The notes beneath the pieces are model-generated. The model did no database searches and was not told the origin of the DNA. It saw only the letters and a program-made list of their open reading frames with translations. A stretch of DNA of 64,000 nt from Chitinophaga caseinilytica (GTDB lineage Bacteria > Bacteroidota > Bacteroidia > Chitinophagales > Chitinophagaceae): positions 906,001 to 970,000 of the forward strand of contig NZ_CP150096.1 of NCBI RefSeq assembly GCF_038396765.1, read 5' to 3'. Every line of letters begins with the position of its first letter. Within the stretch, counting starts at the first letter, position 1. The position numbers and the translations under genes were made by a program. This document shows positions 35,547 through 45,046 of this stretch, piece after piece.

Positions 35547-36245
35547 TTACTTGCTGCGGCCGAGCATATAGCCGACGGAAAAGCTCCAGACCCGGTTTTT
35601 ACCCTTATCGTCGGAACTGTTGTCTGTCCCGGAAAGGATTTTACCGAAGCCGAGGCCGTACTGGGCAGACAGCAGGAAATTCTTGTATTCGATACCGGCG
35701 AGGAGGTTACCGCCATAGTCGAACCGTTTGAATTTGTCGTATCCCTTGTTGGGGTCGCCGTCGTTGAACGGGGTATCGTCGTCCCACTTGATATTGCTTT
35801 CGCCGGAAGTTTTGATACCGGCCACGGTGGCTTCCCATTTGTTTTTACCGCCTACACCGAATGCCGCATACGGGCCGGCGCCGAGGAAAACGCGGGTGTC
35901 TTGCCCAACGGGGATTTTACCTACGAAGTTTACGGGAACTTCTATGTAACGGGGGCCGGTCGTTGTTTTGAAGTAGTTGAGGCCGTCAGACTCGCCACGT
36001 TCGAGTTTTGTGCCCTTGCCGGTGTAAAATACGCCCGGCTGCAAAGAGAGGACGGGAGAAAGCGGAAGGTCCGCGATCGCGCCGATGTGGAATGAATTCA
36101 GGGAACGGCTTTTATCGACCGAACCGCTGTTTGCGTCTGAAACGTTTGCCACGTTCCAACCGCCTTTTACACCTACTCTTACCTGGGCCATTGCAGCAAC
36201 CGACATGCCGATCGCTACACACGTTAACATCATCTTTTTCGTCAT
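35547..36245 (-). CDS. Outer-membrane beta-barrel protein (porin family) 3
   Basis: The 232-aa product has a signal peptide (AMAQ end), VRVGVKGGWNVANVSD, RYIEVPVNFVGKIPVG, VFLGAGPYAAFG and a terminal WSFSVGYMLGRSK strand. Another in-frame ATG at 36251 would add two residues; the ATG at 36245 begins MTKKMML. It is paralogous to the two downstream genes. A duplicated family is clear, the function is not. Confidence 0.8.
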   Translation of the reverse strand: MTKKMMLTCVAIGMSVAAMAQVRVGVKGGWNVANVSDANSGSVDKSRSLNSFHIGAIADLPLSPVLSLQPGVFYTGKGTKLERGESDGLNYFKTTTGPRYIEVPVNFVGKIPVGQDTRVFLGAGPYAAFGVGGKNKWEATVAGIKTSGESNIKWDDDTPFNDGDPNKGYDKFKRFDYGGNLLAGIEYKNFLLSAQYGLGFGKILSGTDNSSDDKGKNRVWSFSVGYMLGRSK

Positions 36246-36339
36246 AACCATTAGTTTTGGTGATGACAGGTAAATTCCAAAGAACGTGCCAAAGCCTGCG
36301 AATGCCGTTCCAACTTTTTGAAAATCAACACCATATGGT

Positions 36340-37745
36340 CTACTGCTTTCGTTTATCGCCTCCCGTCTCCCGTTTCAGAAAATCATCTAATTGGGATACT
36401 CCGAGGCGTTTGGCCAGGATTTTTTTCCGCTCATCGAGCAGGTAGACAACCGGTGTGGCATATACGTCGTAGAATTTACGGTAGTTGGTTTTGTATTCGG
36501 GGTCCCAGGCGTGGACCCAACCGGTCATTTTGTTGTCGCGGATGAATTTGGTCCATTCTTCTCGCGTGCCGTCTGTCCGCACCCCCAGCATCGTAACCCC
36601 TTTATCTTTCCAGCTGGCCTTCCAGGCGGAGTCGAGCTTCGGCACTTCGGTGACGCAGTGGCCGCAGGTGGGGTCCCAGAAAACGATCACGGTGTATTTG
36701 GATTTGATGTCGTACAGGCTGGTTTTCCGCGCGGAAGTGTCCTTCAATTCCAGCGGCGCCGCCTGTTGCCCGATGAGGTTCGGTGCGATGGTATAGGCGC
36801 GGCTGATGATCTTGTCGCGCAGCTCGTCGCTCAGCCAGAACGCTTCCCCGGTCACGTAATATTTTTCCACGAGGTGAACGAAAACCGCGTCCATCCCCAT
36901 GACCGGGCTCGTTTCATAGGTATGTGTCAGCCACCATACCACAAACTTGAAAGATTCCTTGTCTTTCCGTGTTTTGGCGACGATTTTGTCTGCCTCCAGG
37001 ATCACGGAATCGGGCACTGGCGCCACGAGCTGCTTGAAATAGCGATCGAGGCGGGCTTCGAGGATGGGCGTGCGCACGAGGCGCCCGTCTCCCAGGTCCA
37101 CATCGTCCCAATAATGTCCTTTATAATAGAAATACGGATAGGTGGAATCGGCCGTTCCGTCGGCGCGCCGGGGAACGGGGGTATCTGCGGTTCGCGCATG
37201 GCTTTGAAAATAGCGGCCAGCAGCGACGCGGGATGTTTCGAAATGACGTTGGCCCGGTAATCCTGGAGCTGCTTCCCGAAGGCGTCTGACAGGGGGCGGA
37301 GCGCCGCGGAGTCTGCCGCGGTGCGGGCGGCCGAGGCTTTGGCCTGCAGCTCGCGGCTATTCTGGAGGATGAATTTGTTGTAGTCGGAGAACATGGCATT
37401 GTCCGGGCTGCCGGTAAAAACCGTGTTGGCCAGGAGGTCGGCCGTGTCTGCCTGGATGGAGAACTGCTGCTTTTTATCGAGTAAAATCTCGAAATACTTT
37501 TGCTTTCCGGGCAATACGATGAGGTAAATGCCGCCGGGAAGGGCTTCCTTGCCCTGGAGCACGGCGGTGCCCTGATCGTTGATCTTCGCAGAATCCATTA
37601 CATAAGTGGTTTTGCCCATATAATGGCCGAGGTACAAGGTGCCCGATGGCAGGTTCCGGAAACTGACGGTGATCTGGTAGCCCTGCGCATGAAGGGATAA
37701 AGTGCTGCAAAGGCAGCCGAGCAGGAGAGTTAGCAGTTTTTGCAT
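36340..37745 (-). CDS. DUF4369/thioredoxin-like protein, interrupted by one frameshift
   Basis: Two overlapping frames make one protein of about 468 aa if a single base is restored. The 5' part has a signal peptide (MQKLLTLLLGCLCS...HAQG) and a DUF4369-like beta domain (about 20-120). The 3' part has DUF5106-like sequence and a TlpA/redoxin domain with the C-x-x-C motif in FWDPTCGHCVTEVPKLD. The frame changes near 37177-37181, a run of five G on the plus strand. One more G makes the reading continuous through RADGTADSTYPYFYYKGHYW. This is either a sequencing error or a young pseudogene. Intact versions are exported disulfide-handling proteins. Confidence 0.75.
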
Positions 37746-37774
37746 AGGAGGAATAAAAGTAAATAAAACCGTCC

Positions 37775-37782
37775 TACCTTTG
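37775..37782 (+). promoter_or_regulatory. -7 box upstream of the RlmD-type gene
   Basis: TACCTTTG lies 5 nt before a GTG at 37788, the natural start of the methyltransferase. No good -33 is seen. Confidence 0.45.
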
Positions 37783-37787
37783 CACCC

Positions 37788-39193
37788 GTGAGGAAAAAAA
37801 TGTAGTACTTGAAAATGTGCCCGTAACCGGCTATGCCGCGGAAGGCAAAGCCCTTGCCCGGGTAGACGGCAAGGTGATCTTCATCGAGGGCGGTGTGGTG
37901 CCCGGCGATGTGGTGGACGTAAGGCTGTCGAAAAGCAAAAAAGACTGGGCCGAAGGCAAAGCCACCCACATCCGGAGCTATTCCGATCAACGAACGGAGC
38001 CTTTCTGTGAACATTTCGGCATTTGCGGAGGTTGTAAATGGCAGATGTTGCCCTACGATCAGCAAATGGCTTACAAACAGCAACAGGTGGAAGACAATCT
38101 CAAACGCATCGGCCACCTCGAATTCCCGCCCCTGGAACCGATCCTGGGCGCGGAACACATCCGCCGTTACCGGAACAAGCTGGAATTCACCTTTTCCAAC
38201 AAGGCGTACCTGACCGATGCGGAAATGCCGGCCAAAGGGGAAGAAATCCCCCGCCGCAACGCCATCGGCTTCCATATTCCGCGCCTTTTCGATAAAGTGC
38301 TGGATATCAAGACCTGCCACCTCATGGAAGAACCGGCGAACCTTATCAAGAACACCATCCGGGCTTATGCCGAAAAGCATGACCTGTCTTATTACGACAT
38401 CCGCCAGCAAACCGGATGGCTGCGCAACCTCGTACTGCGCATCTGCTCCACCGGCGAAGTAATGGCCAACCTCGTGGTCCATCATGAAGACGAAGCCCTG
38501 AAAGGCCTCCTCGATCACCTGCTGGAACAGGTTCCCGCCATCACCACCCTGCTTTACACCATCAACCCGAAGAAAAACGACAGTATCTTCGATCTCGAGC
38601 CGAAAACCTGGTTTGGCAAAGGATATGTGGAAGAGAAACTGGAGGATTTTACCTTCAAGATCGGGCCGAAATCGTTTTTCCAGACCAATACGTTCCAGGG
38701 CGAAGCCCTGTATAAAGTGACGCGCGAATTTGCGGGACTGACCGGTAAGGAAACGGTGTACGATTTGTACTGCGGTACCGGCAGCATCGGGATTTTCGTG
38801 TCGCGGCAGGCGGGCAAGGTAGTGGGCATCGAGCTCATCCCCGAAGCCATCGCCGATGCGAAAGAGAATGCGGCCATGAATAACGTGACGAATGCGGAAT
38901 TTTTCGCGGGAGATGTGATCGACATTGCCGACGATGCGTTTTTTGCCGCCCATGGCGCGCCGGACGTGATCATTACCGACCCTCCGCGCGCAGGCATGCA
39001 CGAAAAACTGACGGCCAAACTGCTCGAAGTAGCGGCGCCGCGCATCGTATACGTATCCTGCAACCCCGCCACGCAAGCGCGCGACCTCGCCCTGCTGGCC
39101 GAAAAATATACCATCGAACGGGTGAGACCGGTAGATATGTTCCCGCACACCCACCACATCGAGAACGTAGTGCTGCTGCAGCGCAGATATTAA
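37788..39193 (+). CDS. rlmD: 23S rRNA (uracil-C5)-methyltransferase, TrmA/RlmD type, with an apparent frameshift near the start
   Basis: The product is a TRAM domain plus SAM methyltransferase of the TrmA/RlmC/RlmD family. GKALARVDGKVIFIEGGVVPGD is the TRAM domain. The four-Cys Fe-S set includes CEHFGICGGCKWQ. Methylase motifs are VYDLYCGTGSIGIF and ITDPPRAGMHEKL, and the catalytic Cys lies in YVSCNP. The expected N-terminus (VRKKNVVLENVPVTG) is out of frame with the rest by one base because of an A7 run at 37794-37800; eight A would join GTG 37788 to the main frame (468 aa). Otherwise translation must begin at the internal GTG at 37817 (458 aa). Target uridine not determined. Confidence 0.85.
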
Positions 39194-39252
39194 TATTGCA
39201 GCGTGAAGAGGTAACAGAGATTGACAGTAACCATCACGAATAAGTAACGGTC

Positions 39253-40077
39253 ATGAGTGAGATGAGACCCGGAAAATTCCAGTATTTACCACTGGTCATC
39301 AAGTATTTGTTAATCATCAACGTCGTTGTCTGGCTGGCCCAGGTGGCGCTGTTGCAGATGTACGGCTTCAAGCTGAGCGATTATCTCGGGCTGCGGTATT
39401 GGGGGAGCGAATACTTCCGGCCGCACCAGTTCATCACCCATCTTTTCCTGCACGACGAAAGCAATTTCCTCCATGTTTTCTCGAACATGTTCGCCCTCTG
39501 GATGTTCGGCTCCACGCTCGAAAACCGCTGGGGGCCGAAGCGTTTCCTGAATTTCTATCTCATTTGCGGCCTCGGCGCGGCGCTTTGCCATGAATCCGTG
39601 CTCACGTATGAGAACATGCAGCTCTCCAAACTCGCACAGGCATTTTACGATCATCCGACGCTCGATAATTTCCGGGTTATCGTCGACAAATACGGGATCG
39701 ACGAGATGCAGAGCTTCGTGGATGCATGGCAGCGGCTGCCCGCAGATTCAGACCAACTGGTCTGGCAAACCAAACATTTCGTGTCCGTTTTCGTGGAACA
39801 AATCAAAAATATTCCCACGGTAGGGGCATCCGGTGCGGTTTTTGGGGTATTGCTGGCTTTCGGGTACCTGTACCCCAACCAACAACTGTTCATCATTCCC
39901 ATTCCTTTCCCGATCCGGGTTAAATATTTCATCGGCGGGTACATCCTGTGGGAATTGTATGTCGGTTTCAAGAACCAGGCGGGGGATAACGTAGCGCATT
40001 TCGCGCACCTGGGCGGTGCGCTTTTCGCCTACATCCTGCTGAAGATATGGGGCGAGCGAAGCGATCCCCGCAGTTAA
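39253..40077 (+). CDS. Rhomboid family intramembrane serine protease
   Basis: The 274-aa product has six predicted membrane segments and a complete active site: S193 in GASGAVFGVLL and H252 in VAHFAHLGG. The HVFSNMFALWMFG segment carries the conserved Asn. An unusual insert of about 60 residues (ESVLTYENMQ... to VEQIKNIP) lies between helices. It is followed by a second rhomboid-family gene that has lost these residues. Confidence 0.9.
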   Translation: MSEMRPGKFQYLPLVIKYLLIINVVVWLAQVALLQMYGFKLSDYLGLRYWGSEYFRPHQFITHLFLHDESNFLHVFSNMFALWMFGSTLENRWGPKRFLNFYLICGLGAALCHESVLTYENMQLSKLAQAFYDHPTLDNFRVIVDKYGIDEMQSFVDAWQRLPADSDQLVWQTKHFVSVFVEQIKNIPTVGASGAVFGVLLAFGYLYPNQQLFIIPIPFPIRVKYFIGGYILWELYVGFKNQAGDNVAHFAHLGGALFAYILLKIWGERSDPRS

Positions 40078-40093
40078 AAACCTTTTAAAATCG

Positions 40094-40101
40094 TATTTTT
40101 G
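40094..40101 (+). promoter_or_regulatory. -7 box that fixes the start of the second rhomboid-like gene
   Basis: TATTTTTG overlaps an upstream ATG at 40099, so the first usable start is the ATG at 40120. Confidence 0.5.
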
Positions 40102-40119
40102 CATACAAACACCAGTGCC

Positions 40120-40881
40120 ATGGAAGTAGCAGAAAAAGAGCGGACCCCGGGCCTGTCCCTCGGAGAAGAAAAGAACATGGTAACCCAGCTTCTGCTAGTG
40201 AACATTACCGTATTCATCCTCCTGTACTTCATCAAGATCATTTTCTTCATGGAAGGGTACCAGGAGCCGCATTTCGTTCGTGATATCATGACCAACACCA
40301 TGGTGTCTGCCTCACCGGGGACCCTGCTTGTCAAGCCGTGGACCCTGCTCACGGCGATGTTCGCGCATCTCGAATTCTGGGATATTTTCAGCAATATGGT
40401 CTGGCTCTTTGTGTTCGGCACCATCCTGCAACAACGCGCCGGATACAAACAGATACCCGTCGTTTACGTGCTCGGCAGCTTCGCCGGATACGCCACTTAT
40501 ATGGCCGCCGTTAATTTACTGCCCGGCGTTTTCCCGCCCGTAACCGCAGGTTCCGGCATCATGGGCGCGCACGCCGGCGTGATGGCCATGGCCGCCGGTA
40601 TCACCTTCCTTTCTCCGGGGCTCCGCGTGTTCCCTCAGCTCTGGCGCGGCGGGGTGCCCGTATGGATCTTCTTCGGGATTTTCCTCGTGGTGCACATCGC
40701 TTCCGTGTCGCTGGGAGATGGCAGCATGACCAACCTGGCTTATATGGCCGGAGGCGCCATCGCCGGCGCTGTTATCGCATTGGCGCTGCGGAACGGCAGC
40801 CGCTTCGGCGACAGATCTTTCGACCTCTTCTACAACATCACCCATATTTTCGATCCAAAAAAAGTTGAGCCGCAAAGCTGA
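40120..40881 (+). CDS. Rhomboid-family protein without catalytic residues (pseudoprotease)
   Basis: The 253-aa product keeps the rhomboid order: N-terminal cytosolic stretch, FWDIFSNMVWLFVFG helix, helix with the would-be active site, and a late GG helix. The catalytic position reads G-A-H-A-G (H151) instead of G-x-S-x-G. The late helix reads N-L-A-Y-M-A-G-G, with no His before GG. It cannot be a serine protease. Such inactive rhomboids can act as chaperones or regulators in eukaryotes (iRhoms); a bacterial role is inference. It ends in DPKKVEPQS next to an A7 run, possibly a frameshift that cuts off a C-terminal tail (40865-41062). Confidence 0.75.
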   Translation: MEVAEKERTPGLSLGEEKNMVTQLLLVNITVFILLYFIKIIFFMEGYQEPHFVRDIMTNTMVSASPGTLLVKPWTLLTAMFAHLEFWDIFSNMVWLFVFGTILQQRAGYKQIPVVYVLGSFAGYATYMAAVNLLPGVFPPVTAGSGIMGAHAGVMAMAAGITFLSPGLRVFPQLWRGGVPVWIFFGIFLVVHIASVSLGDGSMTNLAYMAGGAIAGAVIALALRNGSRFGDRSFDLFYNITHIFDPKKVEPQS

Positions 40882-41062
40882 GGAAAGCGCCACTTTCCCC
40901 GAGCCGCCTTCCCGCACCACGCCCCTGCCCTACGTAAAAGTGGGCCAGGTCCCGGAACACCGCATCAACGAAATCCTCGACAAGATCAACGATCAGGGCA
41001 TGGAAAGCCTCTCGCCCGAAGATCGCGAAATCCTCATCCGCGCCAGCCGCGACGAAGAATAA
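40865..41062 (+). CDS. Probable detached C-terminal tail of the second rhomboid-like protein (DUF6576-like)
   Basis: The 65-aa frame (start TTG if independent) contains RTTPLPYVKVGQVPEHR, then INEILDKINDQGMESLSPEDREILIRAS. The latter resembles the C-terminal tail found on many Bacteroidota rhomboids. It overlaps the end of the preceding gene by 17 bp. With six rather than seven A at 40857-40863 the two frames fuse into one 313-aa protein (FDPKKLSRKAEES). An independent small gene is less likely because there is no ATG start. Confidence 0.6.
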   Translation: MSRKAEESATFPEPPSRTTPLPYVKVGQVPEHRINEILDKINDQGMESLSPEDREILIRASRDEE

Positions 41063-41135
41063 CACGGATTTTACAGAAAATGCGCGGCAGCTTTATTATT
41101 TTAGCTGTTCAACATCCCATGCCCCATCGCCTGTT

Positions 41136-42206
41136 ATGAAGTTATCCCGACTCCTCAACATTCGCATTGCGACTTACGTCATTTCACTGATGCTTGTTGC
41201 CTCCGCCTGGCTGCCGCTCCTCAGGCCGAGAAATTATATGCCCTTTGGCTTCGCCGGCCTCGCATTTCCCGTTCTCTGGGTCATCGTTATCATATTGATG
41301 GCCGTGTTGTGGAAAAAGCAACGCCCGTACTGGCGCATCCCGCTGCTGGCGCTGGTTTTGTCTATCCGCGGCATCATCCCCTATTTCGCATTCGGCGGCA
41401 TCCGGGGCGATGTGGACGCCTCCGCGAAATCGTTCACCATCATGACCTTCAACTCCTCCAGCATGGGGTTGAAAAATTATAAAACCGACTCGCCCATCGT
41501 CCGCAAAATCGATGAAGTACTCCGCGAAGCTTCGCCAGACATCCTTTGCATGGAGGAGTTTTACACCAATTCCCGGCCCGACCGCGACCGGCACCTCCAG
41601 CGCATCCGCGAAGCCGGCAATTATCCTTACCATTACTTCGCCCCGCATTTCGTGAACTGGAAAACCTGGCATTACGGCACCATCGTCTTTTCCCGCTTCC
41701 CCATTATCGACTCCGCCCGCGTCCCGTTCAAAGGTGGTTATGGCCGCGATGAAGACCTGCTGCGGCTGCGGCTCCTCGTGCATGGCGATACGGTAGGCCT
41801 GCTGGTGGCGCACTTCGCGTCGTACCAGCTCAACAGCGACCAGTACAATTTCCGCAGGGCCATCCTGCCCTTCAGCGGGAGAAGGCTCACCAAAAGGCTC
41901 ATCGCCCATCAGGCCAATATCCTGAAAGATGAAATGGAAAAAATACCAGAACCGGTCATCGTGACGGGCGATTTCAACGACGTTCCCCTGTCTTACACCT
42001 ACCACACGGTTCGCGGCAACCGGCTGCAGGACGCCTGGCTGGAACGGGGATTCGGGCTGGGGAGGACTTTCTCCTCCATCTCGCCCACCTTGCGGATCGA
42101 TTACGTGCTGCCCGACGAGCGATTCCAGGTGGAAGATGTGAAAGTATACCGGAGCCGCCTGCTGCAACATTTTCCCCTTTCAGCGCGTTTATCTTTGCGC
42201 CGGTAA
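41136..42206 (+). CDS. Membrane-anchored endonuclease/exonuclease/phosphatase (EEP) family protein 1
   Basis: The 356-aa product has two to three N-terminal membrane helices (about 10-85) and an EEP domain. Motifs are TIMTFNSSSMG, DILCMEEFYTN, VTGDFNDVPLSYTYHTVRG, LGRTFSSISPTLRIDYVL and the late LQHFPLSARL. The usual SDH near the end is LQH here, so one metal or active-site acid is missing. Substrates of these membrane EEP proteins are unknown. A paralogue follows directly. Confidence 0.85.
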   Translation: MKLSRLLNIRIATYVISLMLVASAWLPLLRPRNYMPFGFAGLAFPVLWVIVIILMAVLWKKQRPYWRIPLLALVLSIRGIIPYFAFGGIRGDVDASAKSFTIMTFNSSSMGLKNYKTDSPIVRKIDEVLREASPDILCMEEFYTNSRPDRDRHLQRIREAGNYPYHYFAPHFVNWKTWHYGTIVFSRFPIIDSARVPFKGGYGRDEDLLRLRLLVHGDTVGLLVAHFASYQLNSDQYNFRRAILPFSGRRLTKRLIAHQANILKDEMEKIPEPVIVTGDFNDVPLSYTYHTVRGNRLQDAWLERGFGLGRTFSSISPTLRIDYVLPDERFQVEDVKVYRSRLLQHFPLSARLSLRR

Positions 42207-42331
42207 AGCGGGCCCGTCACACAATAAAGAGAATTTGCATACGAAACCGGCTGTTCCACAACCTGGCATTACATTTATTAACGTATTGTCAATTAATGAT
42301 TTAAATTTATAGCAGCCAAACATTTGACCTG

Positions 42332-43453
42332 TTGAAATTTTTACGACTTTTTACAAAAGGGTTTTTCCTGACGGTGAACATCCTTGTTGTTGTTTTTTTC
42401 CTTCTTGCCTGCCTGGTCCCCTTCATTTCCCCGGTACGGTTTTGGCCGATCAGTTTCCTGACCCTCGGGTTTCCTTTTCTGCTGGCCATCCTGGGGCTTT
42501 TTCTCATTTTCTGGCTCATCTTTCATCCCAAATACGCGCTCATCCCGCTGGTAGCGATATTGCTCGGCTGGAAGTCGGTTTCCTCCTTCGTGGCGATCCG
42601 CTGGCCGCAGAACTGGGATACGGCCGACCGGCCAGACGGGAGTTTTAATGTCATGAGCTTCAACGTGGCGCTGTTCGGGCTGTATAGCACGAAGAACAGC
42701 AAGCCCGTACGCGATTCCATTTTCAGGCTGATAGCGCGGTATGAACCGGATGTGCTGTGCCTGCAGGATTTTTATACTTCCGAAAAAAAGAACGATTTCA
42801 ATAACCGGGAAGATATTTCGCGGGAACTGGATATGCCCCACCGTTTCTTTTCGAGCGATTTCAACCGGAACGGCACCCAGCACTGGGGGAGCATCATCTT
42901 CTCGAAATTCCCCATCATCCTTTCCGACAAAGTGAAATTATCGAGCGGGCCGCTGGGCGAAAGCCTCATTTTCGCAGACATCGTTAAGGGCGACGACACG
43001 GTCCGCGTCATCAACATGCACCTCGAATCTTTCCGGTTCAACAAGGAAGATTACCAGTCTATCAACAAGGTGAAAGCCCAGAAAGACACGGGGCTCGTGG
43101 CCACGCGCGGCATCCTCTACAAAATGCGCGACGCGTACGTCCGCCGCAGCCGCCAGGCCGTGATCGTAGCCGATTTCATCCGGACGAGCCCGCACCCCGT
43201 GGTGGTTTGCGGCGATTTCAACGACACCCCGGCCAGTTATACCTATTATACCATCCGCGGCAACCTGCAAGACGCGTTCCTGCAAAAAGGCAGCGGTGTC
43301 GGCAGAACTTTCTCCGGCATTTCGCCCACCCTGCGCATCGATTACATCTTCGCAGACCCCACGTTTACCGTCCACGGCTTCCGCACCATCCCCACCGACC
43401 TCAGCGACCATTACCCCGTGATCACGAATTTGCGGTTCGGGGAGGATGAATAA
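42332..43453 (+). CDS. Membrane-anchored EEP family protein 2
   Basis: The 373-aa product is paralogous to the preceding one, with three N-terminal membrane helices (about 8-85) and a complete EEP motif set. It keeps NVMSFNVALFG, VLCLQDFYTSEK, VVCGDFNDTPASYTYYTIRG, RTFSGISPTLRIDYIF and SDHYPVITN. The start is TTG; no ATG is present before about residue 108. Retained SDH contrasts with paralogue 1. Confidence 0.85.
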   Translation: MKFLRLFTKGFFLTVNILVVVFFLLACLVPFISPVRFWPISFLTLGFPFLLAILGLFLIFWLIFHPKYALIPLVAILLGWKSVSSFVAIRWPQNWDTADRPDGSFNVMSFNVALFGLYSTKNSKPVRDSIFRLIARYEPDVLCLQDFYTSEKKNDFNNREDISRELDMPHRFFSSDFNRNGTQHWGSIIFSKFPIILSDKVKLSSGPLGESLIFADIVKGDDTVRVINMHLESFRFNKEDYQSINKVKAQKDTGLVATRGILYKMRDAYVRRSRQAVIVADFIRTSPHPVVVCGDFNDTPASYTYYTIRGNLQDAFLQKGSGVGRTFSGISPTLRIDYIFADPTFTVHGFRTIPTDLSDHYPVITNLRFGEDE

Positions 43454-43539
43454 GCTTCATAAGTTTGTCTTCGGCTTTTGGCTAAAAAATTCGAAATTAG
43501 GGTGATAAAATGCGAAATTCGCCCCTCGAACCTTTTGAT

Positions 43540-45035
43540 ATGTCAGAACAGCTTAAACTACACAATACCCTAAGCCGACAAAAAGAAGTATTCACACCGT
43601 TGTATCCCGGTCACGTGGGCATGTACGTGTGCGGACCCACCGTTTCGGGGAGTCCCACCTCGGCCATGCACGCCCGTTCATCACGTTCGACGTGCTGTAC
43701 CGGTACCTCCTGCACCTGGGCTACAGAGTGAGATACGTCCGCAATATCACCGACGCCGGGCACTTTGAGGAAGAAGGAAGGGACGCGGAAGACAAGATCG
43801 CCAAAGGCGCGCTCCTGGAAAAACTGGAGCCCATGGAACTGGTGCAGAAATACACCAACCTCTTCCACTGGGCCATGGAACAGTTCAACAACCTCCAGCC
43901 CAGCATCGAGCCCACCGCCACCGGCCACATCGTGGAACAGATCGAAATGATCAAAAAGATCATTGACGACGGGTTCGCATACGAAGCCAACGGCTCCGTG
44001 TACTTCGACGTCAAGAAATATTCCGAACAACATCATTACGGTATCCTCAGCGGCCGCGTCATCGAAGACCAGCTGGAAACCACCCGCGAACTGGATAACC
44101 AGGACGAAAAGCGGAACAAGGTCGACTTCGCCCTGTGGAAAAAAGCACCGCCCGAGCACCTCATGCGCTGGCCCAGCCCCTGGGGCGACGGCTTCCCCGG
44201 ATGGCACATCGAGTGCTCCGCCATGAGCGGCAAATACCTCGGCAAACAGTTCGATATTCACGGCGGCGGGATGGACCTCCAGTTCCCGCACCACGAATGC
44301 GAAATCGCCCAGAGCACCGTTGCACATGGAGACATGATGGCCCGCTATTGGGTCCATAACAACATGATCACCATCAACGGGAAAAAGATGGGCAAAAGCT
44401 ACGGCAACGTCATCCGCCTCACAGACCTCTTCGCCGGCACGCACCCGCTGCTGGAAAAGGCTTACAGCCCCATGACCATCCGTTTCTTCATCCTCCAGAC
44501 CCATTACCGCTCCACGCTCGACTTCTCCAACGAAGCCCTGCAGGCCGCGGAAAAAGGGCTGGCGCGCCTCTGGTCTGCCTTTGAAACGCTTCAGAAACTG
44601 GAATACGCCGGCAACGGAAGCCCCATCAACGATGAGCTGGATAAACAAGTGCGTGAATTCTGCGACGATTGCGCCGCCGCCATGAGCGACGATATCAGCA
44701 CCGCCCGCGTGCTCGCCAATCTCTTCGAACTGGCGCCCATCGTAAATTCGCTCCGCGGCGGACAGATAAAAATGCACGAGCTCAGCGAATCCACGTTCGC
44801 CTTGCTCAAAACCACCTGGCAAACGTTCCTGGTAGACATCCTCGGCATGCGCTCCGAAGAAACCGCCGACACCGGCAAGCTCGACGGCGTGCTCCAGCTG
44901 CTGATCGACATCCGGAAAGAAGCCAAGGGCCGCAAGGATTACGCCACGTCAGACAAAATCCGGAACCAGCTCCAGGCCATCGGCATCCAGCTGAAAGACG
45001 AAAAAGACGGGACCGTTTCCTACGCCATCGATTAA
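43540..45035 (+). CDS. cysS: Cysteinyl-tRNA synthetase, interrupted by one frameshift in the HIGH region
   Basis: The product is an intact class I CysRS of about 498 aa apart from one missing base. Residues MSEQLKLHN...[12 protein letters not shown] are in one frame and [22 protein letters not shown] in the next. At 43651-43655 one more C in the CCC run restores [10 protein letters not shown], the HIGH motif. Zinc ligands ([12 protein letters not shown]) and the KMGKS motif are otherwise present. The enzyme charges tRNA-Cys and is essential, so a real break is unlikely. An upstream in-frame ATG at 43510 is possible; the ATG at 43540 fits family starts. Confidence 0.9.
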
Positions 45036-45046
45036 CCGACATCAAC

